Shown piece after piece: positions 30,064 through 39,122 of a stretch of DNA of 64,000 nucleotides. The notes below the pieces were generated by a model. That model did no database searches. It worked only from the letters and a program-made list of their open reading frames with translations, and was not told the origin of the DNA. Within the stretch, counting starts at the first letter, position 1. Every line of letters starts with the position of its first letter. Position numbers and translations under genes: made by a program. This DNA comes from Algibacter_G agarivorans (GTDB taxonomy: Bacteria; Bacteroidota; Bacteroidia; Flavobacteriales; Flavobacteriaceae), in NCBI RefSeq assembly GCF_039543245.1, contig NZ_BAABJJ010000014.1:124001-188000 (forward strand), in the 5' to 3' direction.

Positions 30064-32868
30064 TTATATTTCCAAAATGTAATCGGATAAACTAGCTTCG
30101 TGGGGTAAATCCATTTTTTTTCGTAATCTATAACGCTTAACCTCAACGCTTCTAGGAGATATATTAAGTAGCGGTGCTATTTCTTTTGAGGAAAGGTTTA
30201 ATCTAAGATAAGCACAGAGTCTTAAATCGTTCGAAGTAAGTGATGGGTGCAGGTTTTTAATCTTCTTCAAGAAATCTTTATCTGCATTATTAAACGCTTC
30301 TTCAAAAACATGCCAATCATCGTTATTATTTAAATTTCTATCAATTATCTTAATCACTTGCTTAATGCTTTTATTATCCTGAGCATGCAATAGTTCTTTT
30401 TTGATACTATTTAAAAATTCATTCTTTTTAATTAAGCTCATTGTGGATATGCCCAGTTCCCGGTTTTTGTTATCAATATCTTGCCTTAGCTTTTCATTAT
30501 TGAACATCATGAGTTGTTGTTTGTTTTCTGATTCTTTTAACTTTAACTCGCGATTTGACTTTTGTAATAATTTTTCTCTTTGTTTTATATAGTACCTTTT
30601 GTAGATGTTATGCATGATGAAGGAAAACAACAAAACAAAAAACACATATATACCGATCATGGTTTTGGTTAAATACCATGGCCTATCTATTGTAAAACTA
30701 TAGGAAGCTACATTTTTAGTAATGGTGTTTCCAACTCTAGCCCTTACTTTAAAAACATAATCGCCATGTGGCAAGTTTTTAAACAATGTGCTTGCATTAT
30801 TAGACCAGTTACTCCATTTTGGATACATACCCTCTAATTGGTATTGGTATTCTGTATCAAGGTATTTTTCAAACTCAGCAACACTATAAGTAAATTCTAT
30901 ATTATTGTGCTTATTTTTAAAGAAGCCGTTACTGGCCATATTAATTATTTCTTGATCAGCATCAATACTGCTTGTTGTAACATGGTTAATAGCAATGTTG
31001 TAATTCTTATTCTGTACTTTATCTAAATCTACAATAATATACCCTGTTGAAGTTCCTATTAAATACCTTTGATTATTTAGGCGTGAAATGTTTTCGTAAC
31101 CGGTTAATCCCTTTGGTAAAGACTTAGAAAATGAAATTTGGTTAATCTTTGGAACATTGCTTAATTTATCTGGTGAAAAATAACTCAAATTAGCTTTAGA
31201 AAACCCCCAAAGTGTATTGATATTTTTATTTATATAAATTAGCCTTCCTGAGGTGTACTCTTCTTTTTTAAATAAAGTGCTTAAAATCGTGTCTTTTAAA
31301 AATTCATTTTTCGTGATGTCGTATTTAAACACGCCTTCTTTATAAGAAAACAGTAAATCATTATTATATTTTATTAAACTCGAATTTAATTCCTTACCTA
31401 TAGTAGTATCTTTCTCAATTTCTATTGCTTTTGTGAAATCATCATCCATTTTAATCTTAAAAACACCTTTGTATTCGTGGCTTACAAAAACATGATTGTC
31501 GTAAATTTCGAAAAACTTACTAGAAAGGTCAAATCCCTGAATTTTATTCCTAAACACCCATTTGTTATTAATTTTTTGAATAACGTAAAGCCCATTGTAA
31601 TTACCTTGTAAGAGTAAATCTTTACTTATATTTATTGGTTTTATATCCCAAGTCCCTTGTTGGATTCCTTTTATTTTTTCAGCTTTATTATAAGTAATGA
31701 TAGAAGTTCCTGTATCATGTCCGCAAAATAAAGTGTTTTTTATTTCAGTTAAACACCATACCGCTTCTTCTATGCCTTCAACTAATTTAAAGTCTTCTTT
31801 GGAATCATTTTTTTTATAAAATAATCCTTGATTTGTGCCTAAGTACAAATTGTTATTAAACACTATTGAGGTGCGAACTGCTCCTATTTTGCCTTTATAA
31901 TCTTCATAAATACTAAAAGGAGATTTAACATTTACACAATTAACACCGTTTTCTAAGGCTAACCATATATTGTCTTCAGCATCCTCAAAAACCCAATGAA
32001 CCGTATTGTTGCTTAGCCCTTGAACAACATCTATATTAAAGTCTATTTCTCCATTTTGGGTTAAGTGCAATATACCATTAGATCGCGTTCCTAAAATAAA
32101 ACTGCCGTCTCTTAATTGAGCGCTACGAAATACACTGATCTCGGAAAGTTCTTTATTTGCTGGAATATTCCATTCTGTAAGCAAATCGTTATCTAAAATA
32201 TAAAACCCATTATTCTCAGTTTCCAATAACAACTTACCGTCTTTGCTAAAAATATTAGCCAATCTGTTGTTTTTAAGGATAGGATTTTTTGAAACTAATT
32301 TTGCCTTTCCGTTTTCAATTTTATAAATGCCGTCCTTTGTTTTTTGAAAATAAATAGTTTGGTCAACTTTAAATATTTTATAAATTATAGTTTTTGAATC
32401 AATGGTATTGTATGTACCATTGATTTTATTGTATATATATATTCTTTTTAAAGATTGAAACAATATATAATCATCAATACTAATAATATTCCAGAATTCT
32501 TCATCTTCTAAAAGTTCAATTTCTAAGGATTTTGACAACGAGGTGTAGTACAACAAACCAAATTCGTTTCTTTGCCAATAGCCAAATTCATTACTACATC
32601 CCGTATATATAAGATTATCAATAACGTTAACTGATCGTAGAATGGTTTCGTTTGGTGAAAGGTATAGTCTCCAATTGGCGCCATTATATTCTAATAAACC
32701 TTTATTGTTTGCGACATAAATGTTTTTTTCTTTTGATTGTGAAATAGACCAATTTTGTGTTTCGGCACCATAATCTTCTGGAGAAAAGACATCAATAGGT
32801 GGGCGTTCTTGAGCTACAGAAATAGCTGAAAAAAGCATACATAATAATATAGACTTAAGTGCTCTCAA
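30064..32868 (-). CDS. Membrane one-component regulator: sensor propeller, Y_Y_Y, LuxR-type HTH
   Basis: A 934-residue protein. It has a signal peptide (about 1-19), a periplasmic two-component-regulator-type beta-propeller (about 25-630, repeated W/L-N-G and F-E-D...W-A/L motifs), a triple-Tyr domain (about 640-725), one transmembrane helix (about 735-755), a coiled coil (about 758-860), and a C-terminal LuxR/GerE helix-turn-helix (about 874-934, with LNLSSKEIAPLLNISPRSV). There is no kinase or receiver domain, so it differs from hybrid two-component PUL regulators. It probably senses a beta-glucan oligosaccharide in the periplasm and activates susC from the inner membrane. The same-strand position next to the susC operators supports this. 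The ligand is inferred. Confidence 0.88.
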   Translation of the reverse strand: MRALKSILLCMLFSAISVAQERPPIDVFSPEDYGAETQNWSISQSKEKNIYVANNKGLLEYNGANWRLYLSPNETILRSVNVIDNLIYTGCSNEFGYWQRNEFGLLYYTSLSKSLEIELLEDEEFWNIISIDDYILFQSLKRIYIYNKINGTYNTIDSKTIIYKIFKVDQTIYFQKTKDGIYKIENGKAKLVSKNPILKNNRLANIFSKDGKLLLETENNGFYILDNDLLTEWNIPANKELSEISVFRSAQLRDGSFILGTRSNGILHLTQNGEIDFNIDVVQGLSNNTVHWVFEDAEDNIWLALENGVNCVNVKSPFSIYEDYKGKIGAVRTSIVFNNNLYLGTNQGLFYKKNDSKEDFKLVEGIEEAVWCLTEIKNTLFCGHDTGTSIITYNKAEKIKGIQQGTWDIKPINISKDLLLQGNYNGLYVIQKINNKWVFRNKIQGFDLSSKFFEIYDNHVFVSHEYKGVFKIKMDDDFTKAIEIEKDTTIGKELNSSLIKYNNDLLFSYKEGVFKYDITKNEFLKDTILSTLFKKEEYTSGRLIYINKNINTLWGFSKANLSYFSPDKLSNVPKINQISFSKSLPKGLTGYENISRLNNQRYLIGTSTGYIIVDLDKVQNKNYNIAINHVTTSSIDADQEIINMASNGFFKNKHNNIEFTYSVAEFEKYLDTEYQYQLEGMYPKWSNWSNNASTLFKNLPHGDYVFKVRARVGNTITKNVASYSFTIDRPWYLTKTMIGIYVFFVLLFSFIMHNIYKRYYIKQREKLLQKSNRELKLKESENKQQLMMFNNEKLRQDIDNKNRELGISTMSLIKKNEFLNSIKKELLHAQDNKSIKQVIKIIDRNLNNNDDWHVFEEAFNNADKDFLKKIKNLHPSLTSNDLRLCAYLRLNLSSKEIAPLLNISPRSVEVKRYRLRKKMDLPHEASLSDYILEI

Positions 32869-32982
32869 TTTAAAATGGTTTAGTTGTTGTGCTACTAAGT
32901 TAATAAAAATAACTATTAGGGAAGACTATGTATGGTTTTTGTTTGGGTAATAGACATTATAAATAAAACCTATACAAACATA

Positions 32983-33006
32983 AAAACCGCCTAAAAAGAC
33001 GGTTTT
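32983..33006 (-). terminator. Hairpin terminator downstream of the DUF2807 gene
   Basis: AAAACCG (32983-32989) pairs with CGGTTTT (33000-33006). On the minus strand the stem ends in a T-run. It lies about 120 bp after the stop at 33128 and upstream of the regulator gene, insulating the regulator from read-through. Confidence 0.55.
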
Positions 33007-33127
33007 AAATATGCATTTGAATCTGTAAACTCAAGATAAATCGAATAGGTGCTATTCGGAAAATTTTTTTTCATTTCAGGTAAGCCCAGAAATATTAAAG
33101 CCCTAAGGTGTAATAAAATTATTCTAA

Positions 33128-33799
33128 TTACATTCTTTTTACCCTACCGCCAAGAACTCTACTTTCATTTACGGTTTCCGGGTCTCCATAAATAAATACA
33201 TCACCACCTGCTCTAATTTTTACATCCACTAATTTAGATGCATATACATGAGCTTCGCCTGCTGCTTTAATAGTTACTTCTGTTTTTTCTGTTTCCAATA
33301 ATTCGCCTTGATACACACCTCCTGCTGATAAAGAAATGTCTTGACTTTTAGAACTCCCCATTGTTTTTATTATACCTCCAGAAACTGCCTTTATATTCGT
33401 GTAAGTAACATTTACTGGAACACGGATCAAACCACCTTCTTGAGCTTTTAAATCTATTTCAAATTGTTTTATGATATCATCTGAAGTTACTTTAGCACCT
33501 TCATTAACATCAATGATATCAACTGCTGTATAATGCAATACAATTTTAGTTTTTGCACCATCAAAAGCTTCTTCAAGCTTCATTTTAATTTTTAGCTTGC
33601 CATTTTTGTTATTAACAAGTACATCTTCTTTGTTTTCGCCAGTAATAATAACTTTATTTTCATTGGACTTTACGAGTTCCACTAGAATTAAATCGTATAC
33701 TTTTAATTCGGTAAACTCTCCAATGGTTTTTTCTATTGGCTTTTGAGATATTCCAGTTACTGAAATAAGTAATGTTATAAGAATTACTAAATGTTTCAT
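33128..33799 (-). CDS. DUF2807 (head GIN domain) secreted protein
   Basis: About 223 residues from the chosen start (MKHLVILITLL, a clear signal peptide ending near GISQ). Met codons at 33823 and 33841 are also in frame. The mature part matches the auto-transporter-adhesin head GIN/DUF2807 family: a right-handed beta-solenoid of short repeats (FTELKVYDLI, KITGEN, GGxIxV-type strands). These proteins are common in Bacteroidota, exported, and of unknown function. The gene stands alone between the regulator and rnr, so it is probably not part of the glucan locus. Confidence 0.8.
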   Translation of the reverse strand: MKHLVILITLLISVTGISQKPIEKTIGEFTELKVYDLILVELVKSNENKVIITGENKEDVLVNNKNGKLKIKMKLEEAFDGAKTKIVLHYTAVDIIDVNEGAKVTSDDIIKQFEIDLKAQEGGLIRVPVNVTYTNIKAVSGGIIKTMGSSKSQDISLSAGGVYQGELLETEKTEVTIKAAGEAHVYASKLVDVKIRAGGDVFIYGDPETVNESRVLGGRVKRM

Positions 33800-33841
33800 C
33801 TTTTTACTATTTTGATTTTTCATTAAACGCAAAATTATCAA

Positions 33842-34172
33842 TAATTCTTACAAGGAAGACTAACTTTAGGAAAACATTATAATAGAACTCAAAAAAAATT
33901 ATTTTGCTAATATTTAAATAAGTTCATTGTTAAACAACCTTAAACGCTGTACCCGTAATTGAAACAAATATAAAAGAAATCGAAGATGTTTCAATAGCTA
34001 ATCTGATACCTATAACAGCATTGTAATTTTAATCCCGATAGCTATCAAGATTGAAAACAATGGTGTCCGGAAGTTTTAAGCTTTCAACCCTCCTAATTTC
34101 GATTAAATCGAAATTATATACCCTTTGTTTTAAAGGGAGTATAATTAATATTTTTAGTTAAATTTAAACTAA
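33842..34172. other. 331-bp intergenic region with hairpins after rnr
   Basis: No gene is seen. The region holds a degenerate flavobacterial palindrome around GATAGCTATC (34031-34052), a perfect 10-bp-stem palindrome AATTTCGATT/AATCGAAATT (34095-34115) and CCCTTT/AAAGGG (34121-34137). The last two are the best candidates for ending the rnr transcript, although no long T-run follows. Confidence 0.45.
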
Positions 34173-36374
34173 TTAATTCTCTTCAGGCTTTCCAATCAAA
34201 TTAAAATCTAAGTGTTTTTTAACTAAATCGGTATTTTTAACTTTTACTACAACTTCATCACCTAACTGATATACCATGCCATTACTTCTTCCAACCATGG
34301 CATACAAATCTTGATCGAAAGCATAATGATCATCTTTCATATCCCGAACACTTACCATGCCTTCACATTTATTGGAGATGATTTCTACATAAATTCCCCA
34401 ATCGGTAACCCCTGAAATGACCCCTACAAATTCTTGGTCTTTATGATCTTCCATAAAACGAATTTGCATGTATTTAATAGAATCTCGCTCAGCACGGGTT
34501 GCCAAACCTTCCATATTACTGGAGTGATTACATTTATCTTCGTAAGCGTCTTCATTTGCTGATTTACCACCATCTAAATATAACTGTAATAAACGATGCG
34601 CCATCACATCTGGATAACGACGAATAGGTGAGGTAAAATGACTGTAATAATCAAACGCCAACCCGTAATGTCCAATATTTTTTGTGGTATACTCCGCTTT
34701 ACTCATGCTTCTAATCGTTAAGGTATCCACTAAGTTTTGTTCCTTTTTACCAGCAACTTCTTTTAATAAATTATTTAAAGATGCAGTTGTACTTTTTCTG
34801 TCTTTAAAATTAAGTTTATAACCAAAACGGCTTACTACATTTTGTAATGAAGCTAATTTACTTTCATCTGGTTCATCATGCACACGGTACACAAATGTTT
34901 TTTTAGGCGACTGTTTTCCAATAAATTCTGACACTTTTCTGTTGGCTAGAAGCATAAATTCTTCAATCAACTTATTAGCATCTTGACTGGTTTTAAAGAA
35001 TACACCAGCGGGATTATTGTTTTCATCTAAATTGAATTTTACTTCAACTTTATCAAAAGAAATAGCACCATCTCGCATACGTCTGCCTCGCATAATTTTA
35101 GCGAGTTCATCCATTTTTAAGATGGCATCTGCTAATTTTTGATCGGTTTGGTATGCTTTTCCTGTTAATGACACTTCTGCAGGAATGGTTTTGGTTTTAG
35201 ACTCAATTACTGCTTGAGCTTCTTCATAGGCATAACGTGCATCACTATAAGTAACTGTGCGTCCAAACCATTGATTTTTAATTTCAGCTTTATCATTTAT
35301 TTGAAATACTGCCGAAAAGGTTAATTTCTCTTCATTCGGACGTAACGAACACGCATTATTTGATAATACTTCTGGGAGCATAGGCACCACGCGATCTACT
35401 AAATACACTGAAGTTGCTCGCTCATAAGCTTCATCATCCAATACGGTACCTTCTTGTAAATAATGCGATACATCAGCAATATGAATGCCTATTTCGTATA
35501 ATCCATTATCTAAAACTTCAAAAGAGAGTGCGTCATCAAAATCTTTTGCATCTTTAGGATCTATGGTAAAGGTTAAATCCTTACGCATATCACGTCGCTT
35601 TGCTATTTCTTCTTCTGTAATTGATGTGTCCAGTGACTTAGCAAATGCTTCAACTTCATGAGGAAACTCATGAGGTAAGCCATATTCAGCAAGTATCGCA
35701 TGGATTTCTGTATTATGATCGCCTGGTTTTCCAAGTACTTGAATCACTTTTCCATGAGGTGAATCTGCTTTTTCGGGCCAGTCTTCAAGCAATACTAATA
35801 CTTTATCACCATCTTCAGCTTTATTAATTTTATTGATGGGTACAAAAATATCTTTGTACATTTTATTACTATCTGGTACTACAAATGCAAAATTCTTTTT
35901 TTCGTGAATTTGGATAACGCCAACATACTCTGATTTTGCACGTTTTATAATATTAGTAATTTCACCTTCTGCTTTACCGCGTTTTCTGCGTTTGTAAGCA
36001 TAAAATTCTACTTCATCGCCATGCAACGCTTTGTTGATATTATTGGATGCTATAAATACATCGTCATCAAAATCATCGCAAATAATGTAACCATTACCTT
36101 TGGCTGCTAAATCTAATCTACCAATATGATACTCCGTATTTACAACGGCTTTAAACTTCCCACGTTCTACTTGTATAATCTCTTCTTGAGCAGCTAATTT
36201 TGCTAAAGTTTTTATGATTTGGTTTCGGCTACTGGCATCGTTAACACCGAGTTTAGCCGCAATTTGTTTATAATTAAAACTTTGATTTCTTTCTTTTTTT
36301 AATATACTTAAGATTGTATCTGTAAGGTTGGAAATACCATTCTTTTTGGATTTTCCTTTTTTCTTTCTTGTCAT
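34173..36374 (-). CDS. Ribonuclease R
   Basis: 733 residues in the usual RNase R order: N-terminal winged-helix-like region (about 15-75), two cold-shock OB domains (about 80-230), the RNB catalytic domain (about 265-600) with the metal-binding Asp cluster in IDPKDAKDFDDA (271-282), and a C-terminal S1 domain (about 640-725). It degrades structured RNA 3' to 5'. The Lys-rich N-terminus suits RNA binding. It is transcribed alone, divergently from rpiB. Confidence 0.97.
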   Translation of the reverse strand: MTRKKKGKSKKNGISNLTDTILSILKKERNQSFNYKQIAAKLGVNDASSRNQIIKTLAKLAAQEEIIQVERGKFKAVVNTEYHIGRLDLAAKGNGYIICDDFDDDVFIASNNINKALHGDEVEFYAYKRRKRGKAEGEITNIIKRAKSEYVGVIQIHEKKNFAFVVPDSNKMYKDIFVPINKINKAEDGDKVLVLLEDWPEKADSPHGKVIQVLGKPGDHNTEIHAILAEYGLPHEFPHEVEAFAKSLDTSITEEEIAKRRDMRKDLTFTIDPKDAKDFDDALSFEVLDNGLYEIGIHIADVSHYLQEGTVLDDEAYERATSVYLVDRVVPMLPEVLSNNACSLRPNEEKLTFSAVFQINDKAEIKNQWFGRTVTYSDARYAYEEAQAVIESKTKTIPAEVSLTGKAYQTDQKLADAILKMDELAKIMRGRRMRDGAISFDKVEVKFNLDENNNPAGVFFKTSQDANKLIEEFMLLANRKVSEFIGKQSPKKTFVYRVHDEPDESKLASLQNVVSRFGYKLNFKDRKSTTASLNNLLKEVAGKKEQNLVDTLTIRSMSKAEYTTKNIGHYGLAFDYYSHFTSPIRRYPDVMAHRLLQLYLDGGKSANEDAYEDKCNHSSNMEGLATRAERDSIKYMQIRFMEDHKDQEFVGVISGVTDWGIYVEIISNKCEGMVSVRDMKDDHYAFDQDLYAMVGRSNGMVYQLGDEVVVKVKNTDLVKKHLDFNLIGKPEEN

Positions 36375-36486
36375 GTAATTTTTGTAATCATTTTATTTCT
36401 AATCCCGTAGTTTCGGGAGGAAATTTTATTATTAAATAGCATCATTTTTAGGAGAAGATTTGCTATTTGTTTTTACAAAGTTAGGC

Positions 36487-36535
36487 TTTTAATATTAAAT
36501 AGTGTGTTTTTAATATTAAATTGAAGTTATCCACA
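36487..36535. other. AT-rich tandem palindromes next to a perfect DnaA box
   Basis: TTTTAATATTAAAT occurs at 36487-36500 and 36508-36521 (21-bp period), each containing the palindrome TTTAATATTAAA. TTATCCACA, the consensus DnaA box, follows at 36527-36535. A near match TAATGCACA lies at 36905. This could be part of a replication origin or a DnaA-regulated promoter; a single perfect box may also be chance. Confidence 0.25.
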
Positions 36536-37083
36536 TTATATATAATACAATCAGTTTTCTTTTAAATTTAAAAAAATAAATGGTGGTTATTATAGTGTGT
36601 TGATAGCGGTATAAGTTTTTTAAGTTTTGTTTTGATATATATCTTATGGAATGTTGTTGATATGAAATGAACATTATTTAAATAGGTAACTTGTTTAAAT
36701 TAAACCTTTTCTAAAATCCTATTAACAATTGTTAGCAACCCATATTAACAACATTTTTTAATAAGTATTCTATTTTACAGAACTAACAACTGTATTTTTA
36801 ATGCTTATAACTTAACCAAAAAAATATAGTAACTTATTAGGATGTTAGGTACAGGTTTTTGATTGGAAAATTAAATGGATATTCAATGTTTTTCTTTTAA
36901 AAACTAATGCACAGTTATTAACAAGTTGCTAATATTTGTATCAAGAGTAATGAACATTTTAGTTTTTGGTAAGTAAAATTATAGATAAAAAAACCGCTTT
37001 GCTTATATATAATAGATGTAGACTTAATAAATAGAAGCAAATAAGTAAAATAAGTAAAAAAGGAATCTAAATTCTTAATTTAT

Positions 37084-37091
37084 TACCTTTG
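37084..37091 (+). promoter_or_regulatory. -7 box of the rpiB promoter
   Basis: TACCTTTG matches the Bacteroidota -7 consensus TAnnTTTG exactly and lies 27 bp before the chosen start codon. No good TTTG -33 box is seen at the usual distance. Confidence 0.5.
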
Positions 37092-37118
37092 TATACTGAT
37101 ACAATAATAAATACAATA

Positions 37119-37553
37119 ATGACAATTTCAATAGGAAACGACCACGCTGGAACAGAGTATAAATTTGCTATAAAAGCATTATTAGAATCAAAAGGAATTA
37201 CCGTTAATAATTACGGAACCGATGCTAATGATAGTGTTGATTATGCTGATTTTGTGCATCCTGTTGCAGAAGATGTTGAAACTAATAAAGCCGACTTTGG
37301 AATTTTAATTTGTGGAAGCGCAAATGGTGTAGCTATGACCGCTAATAAACATCAAAAAATACGTGCTGGTTTATGTTGGAATAAAGAGATTGTTCATTTA
37401 ATAAGACAACATAATAATGCAAATATTCTATGTATTCCAGCTAGGTTTACTGCTATTCCACAGGCCTTAGAAATGGTTGAGGTTTTTTTAAATACCGAAT
37501 TTGAAGGCGGTCGTCACCAAAACCGTATAGATAAAATTCCGTTATCTTGCTAA
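37119..37553 (+). CDS. Ribose-5-phosphate isomerase B
   Basis: 144 residues from the start at 37119 (MTISIGNDHAG); an upstream in-frame Met at 37089 lies between the -7 box and the true start and is unlikely. GNDHAG near the N-terminus and ILICGSANGVAMTANK, with the catalytic Cys, are RpiB signatures. The enzyme interconverts ribose-5-phosphate and ribulose-5-phosphate in the pentose phosphate pathway. The next gene's start codon follows the stop directly, so the two are co-translated. Confidence 0.95.
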   Translation: MTISIGNDHAGTEYKFAIKALLESKGITVNNYGTDANDSVDYADFVHPVAEDVETNKADFGILICGSANGVAMTANKHQKIRAGLCWNKEIVHLIRQHNNANILCIPARFTAIPQALEMVEVFLNTEFEGGRHQNRIDKIPLSC

Positions 37554-38471
37554 ATGGGACACCACCATTCTCATAACCACTCACATTCTCATAACGACTT
37601 AAAAAGCCGTAATCTTTTTATATCCATTTTACTTAATATTCTTATTACTGTAGCACAAGTAATAGGAGGTATACTATCTGGTAGTTTAGCACTCTTAAGT
37701 GATGCATTGCATAATTTTAGCGATGTTATTTCGCTTATTATTAGTTACGTTGCTAATGGTCTATCAAAAAAGAAAGCGTCTTTTCATAAAACTTTCGGTT
37801 ATAAACGTGCTGAAATTTTAGCTGCTTTTATTAATGCTGCAACCTTAATTGTAGTGGCTATTTTATTAATTATAGAAGCTGTTGAACGTTTTCAAAACCC
37901 ACAAGAAATAGAATCTAATTTAGTTATTTGGTTATCTTTAATAGCTATTTTAGGTAATGGCTTTAGTGTACTTTTATTAAAGAAAGATTCTGAAGTCAAT
38001 ATGAACATGAAAAGTGCTTACCTACATTTATTTACCGATATGATGGCAAGTGTAGCGGTTTTAATAGGCGGACTTTTAATGAAATATTATGAAGTATTTT
38101 GGGTAGATAGTGTACTTACATTTGTTATAGCTTTATATTTAATTTGGATGGGTTTTGATTTATTGAAAAATTCTACCAAAGTATTGATGTTATTCACTCC
38201 AGATACGGTTCCTATAAAGAAGATAGTGGATGAGATAAACGCCTTTGAAAGTATAAAAAATGTACATCATGTTCATGTTTGGCAGTTAAATGAAGAAGAA
38301 ATTCATTTAGAAGCGCACATCGATTTTAACGAAGATATAACCTTATCACAATTTGACGCTGTTTTACATGATATAGAAGATTTAGTGTTCGATAAATATG
38401 ATATTAACCACGTAAATATCCAGCCAGAATTTGGTAAGGATGATGCAAAAGACGTGATTGTCCAGGATTAA
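37554..38471 (+). CDS. Cation diffusion facilitator transporter (CzcD/ZitB type)
   Basis: 305 residues. A His-rich N-terminus (HHSHNHSHSH, about 3-14) precedes six transmembrane helices. The metal-site motifs are H-N-F-S-D in helix 2 (about 57-61) and H-L-F-T-D in helix 5 (about 157-161). A cytoplasmic C-terminal domain with NVHHVHVWQL binds metal. It probably exports Zn2+ or similar divalent ions in exchange for protons. It begins right after rpiB, a pairing that looks like translational coupling rather than a metabolic link. Confidence 0.95.
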   Translation: MGHHHSHNHSHSHNDLKSRNLFISILLNILITVAQVIGGILSGSLALLSDALHNFSDVISLIISYVANGLSKKKASFHKTFGYKRAEILAAFINAATLIVVAILLIIEAVERFQNPQEIESNLVIWLSLIAILGNGFSVLLLKKDSEVNMNMKSAYLHLFTDMMASVAVLIGGLLMKYYEVFWVDSVLTFVIALYLIWMGFDLLKNSTKVLMLFTPDTVPIKKIVDEINAFESIKNVHHVHVWQLNEEEIHLEAHIDFNEDITLSQFDAVLHDIEDLVFDKYDINHVNIQPEFGKDDAKDVIVQD

Positions 38472-38478
38472 TATGAAA

Positions 38479-38583
38479 CGTCATTCCGAGGAGTGTGCGA
38501 CTTGGGAATCTGTTTAATATATTAACTTCATTTTTCAATTAAAAAGATTGCCACGACTTTTTTAGAAAAGTCTCGCAATGACG
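38479..38583. repeat. Inverted REP-like repeat
   Basis: The left arm (38479-38512, beginning CGTCATTCCGAG) and right arm (38545-38583, reverse complement beginning CGTCATTGCGAG) are imperfect inverted copies of a REP-type sequence I recall as common in Bacteroidota genomes. The right arm contains an inner AGACTTTTCT/AAAAAGTC stem. The repeat overlaps a false upstream start of the next gene. Confidence 0.65.
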
Positions 38584-38598
38584 AAAATATCATTAAAC

Positions 38599-39042
38599 AT
38601 GCTAGAAATTAAAACAAAAACCTTTTTAGAATTAACTAAACAAGAGCTTTACGATTTACTTCAACTACGAAGCGAAGTATTTGTAGTAGAACAAGATTGT
38701 GTGTATCAAGATATTGATGGAAAAGACCAAAAAGCGCTGCATGTTTTAGGTTGTAAAAATGAAAAATTAGTAGCTTATACACGTGTTTTTAAGCCAGGGG
38801 ATTATTTTGAAGAATCAAGTATTGGAAGGGTAGTAGTTGCTAAAAACCAAAGGCAGTTTAAATATGGCTACGATATTATGAACGCTTCCGCGGAAGCGAT
38901 AAAACATCATTTTAATGAAACCACTATAAAGATTTCCGCACAATGTTATCTTAAAAAATTCTATACTAATTTAGGTTTTGTAGCAGTAGGTGAGGAGTAC
39001 CTTGAAGATGATATTCCGCATATAGCTATGGTAAGAGAATGA
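38599..39042 (+). CDS. ElaA-like GNAT family N-acetyltransferase
   Basis: 147 residues from Met at 38599 (MLEIKTKTFLELTKQEL). The in-frame ATG at 38578 is inside the REP repeat and is rejected. Features of the ElaA branch are LYDLLQLRSEVFVVEQDC, the acetyl-CoA-binding IGRVVVAKNQR stretch, and ISAQCYLKKFYTNLGF near the end. The physiological substrate of ElaA-type acetyltransferases is not settled. It is monocistronic by context and convergent with the LRR gene. Confidence 0.88.
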   Translation: MLEIKTKTFLELTKQELYDLLQLRSEVFVVEQDCVYQDIDGKDQKALHVLGCKNEKLVAYTRVFKPGDYFEESSIGRVVVAKNQRQFKYGYDIMNASAEAIKHHFNETTIKISAQCYLKKFYTNLGFVAVGEEYLEDDIPHIAMVRE

Positions 39043-39069
39043 TTAAAAAAATGTAGTATAAAATTATGT

Positions 39070-39101
39070 TTCGACTTTAGTTTATACTGAGCGCAGTCGA
39101 A
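39070..39101. repeat. Short inverted repeat with GAGCGCAGTCGA core
   Basis: TTCGACT (39070-39076) and AGTCGAA (39095-39101) can pair across an 18-nt loop. The 12-mer GAGCGCAGTCGA (39089-39100) recurs at 50099-50110 and inverted at 50143-50153. It sits between convergent genes and may serve as a terminator or a REP-type repeat. Confidence 0.5.
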
Positions 39102-39122
39102 GTACTCAACCTGACATTTGTA

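Larger units (their letters stand above)
36375..37118. other. 744-bp AT-rich divergent intergenic region with an origin-like cluster
   Basis: No coding sequence is supported between rnr and rpiB. It has a TCCCG/CGGGA hairpin in the rnr leader (36403-36418), two tandem TTTTAATATTAAAT repeats, a perfect DnaA box, several ATTAACAA-type motifs (for example 36721-36736, an inverted repeat), and the rpiB promoter at the right end. It is the longest intergenic stretch in the window. Confidence 0.55.

Noticed and set aside
32885..32893. TGTTGTGCT, 8/9 match to the operator unit, 17 bp upstream of the regulator gene
   Set aside because: No partner repeats at +11 or +32, and it lies in the leader; probably chance.
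38578..38598. Upstream ATG for the ElaA-like gene
   Set aside because: It is inside a REP repeat (CAATGACG), and the family start fits Met at 38599.
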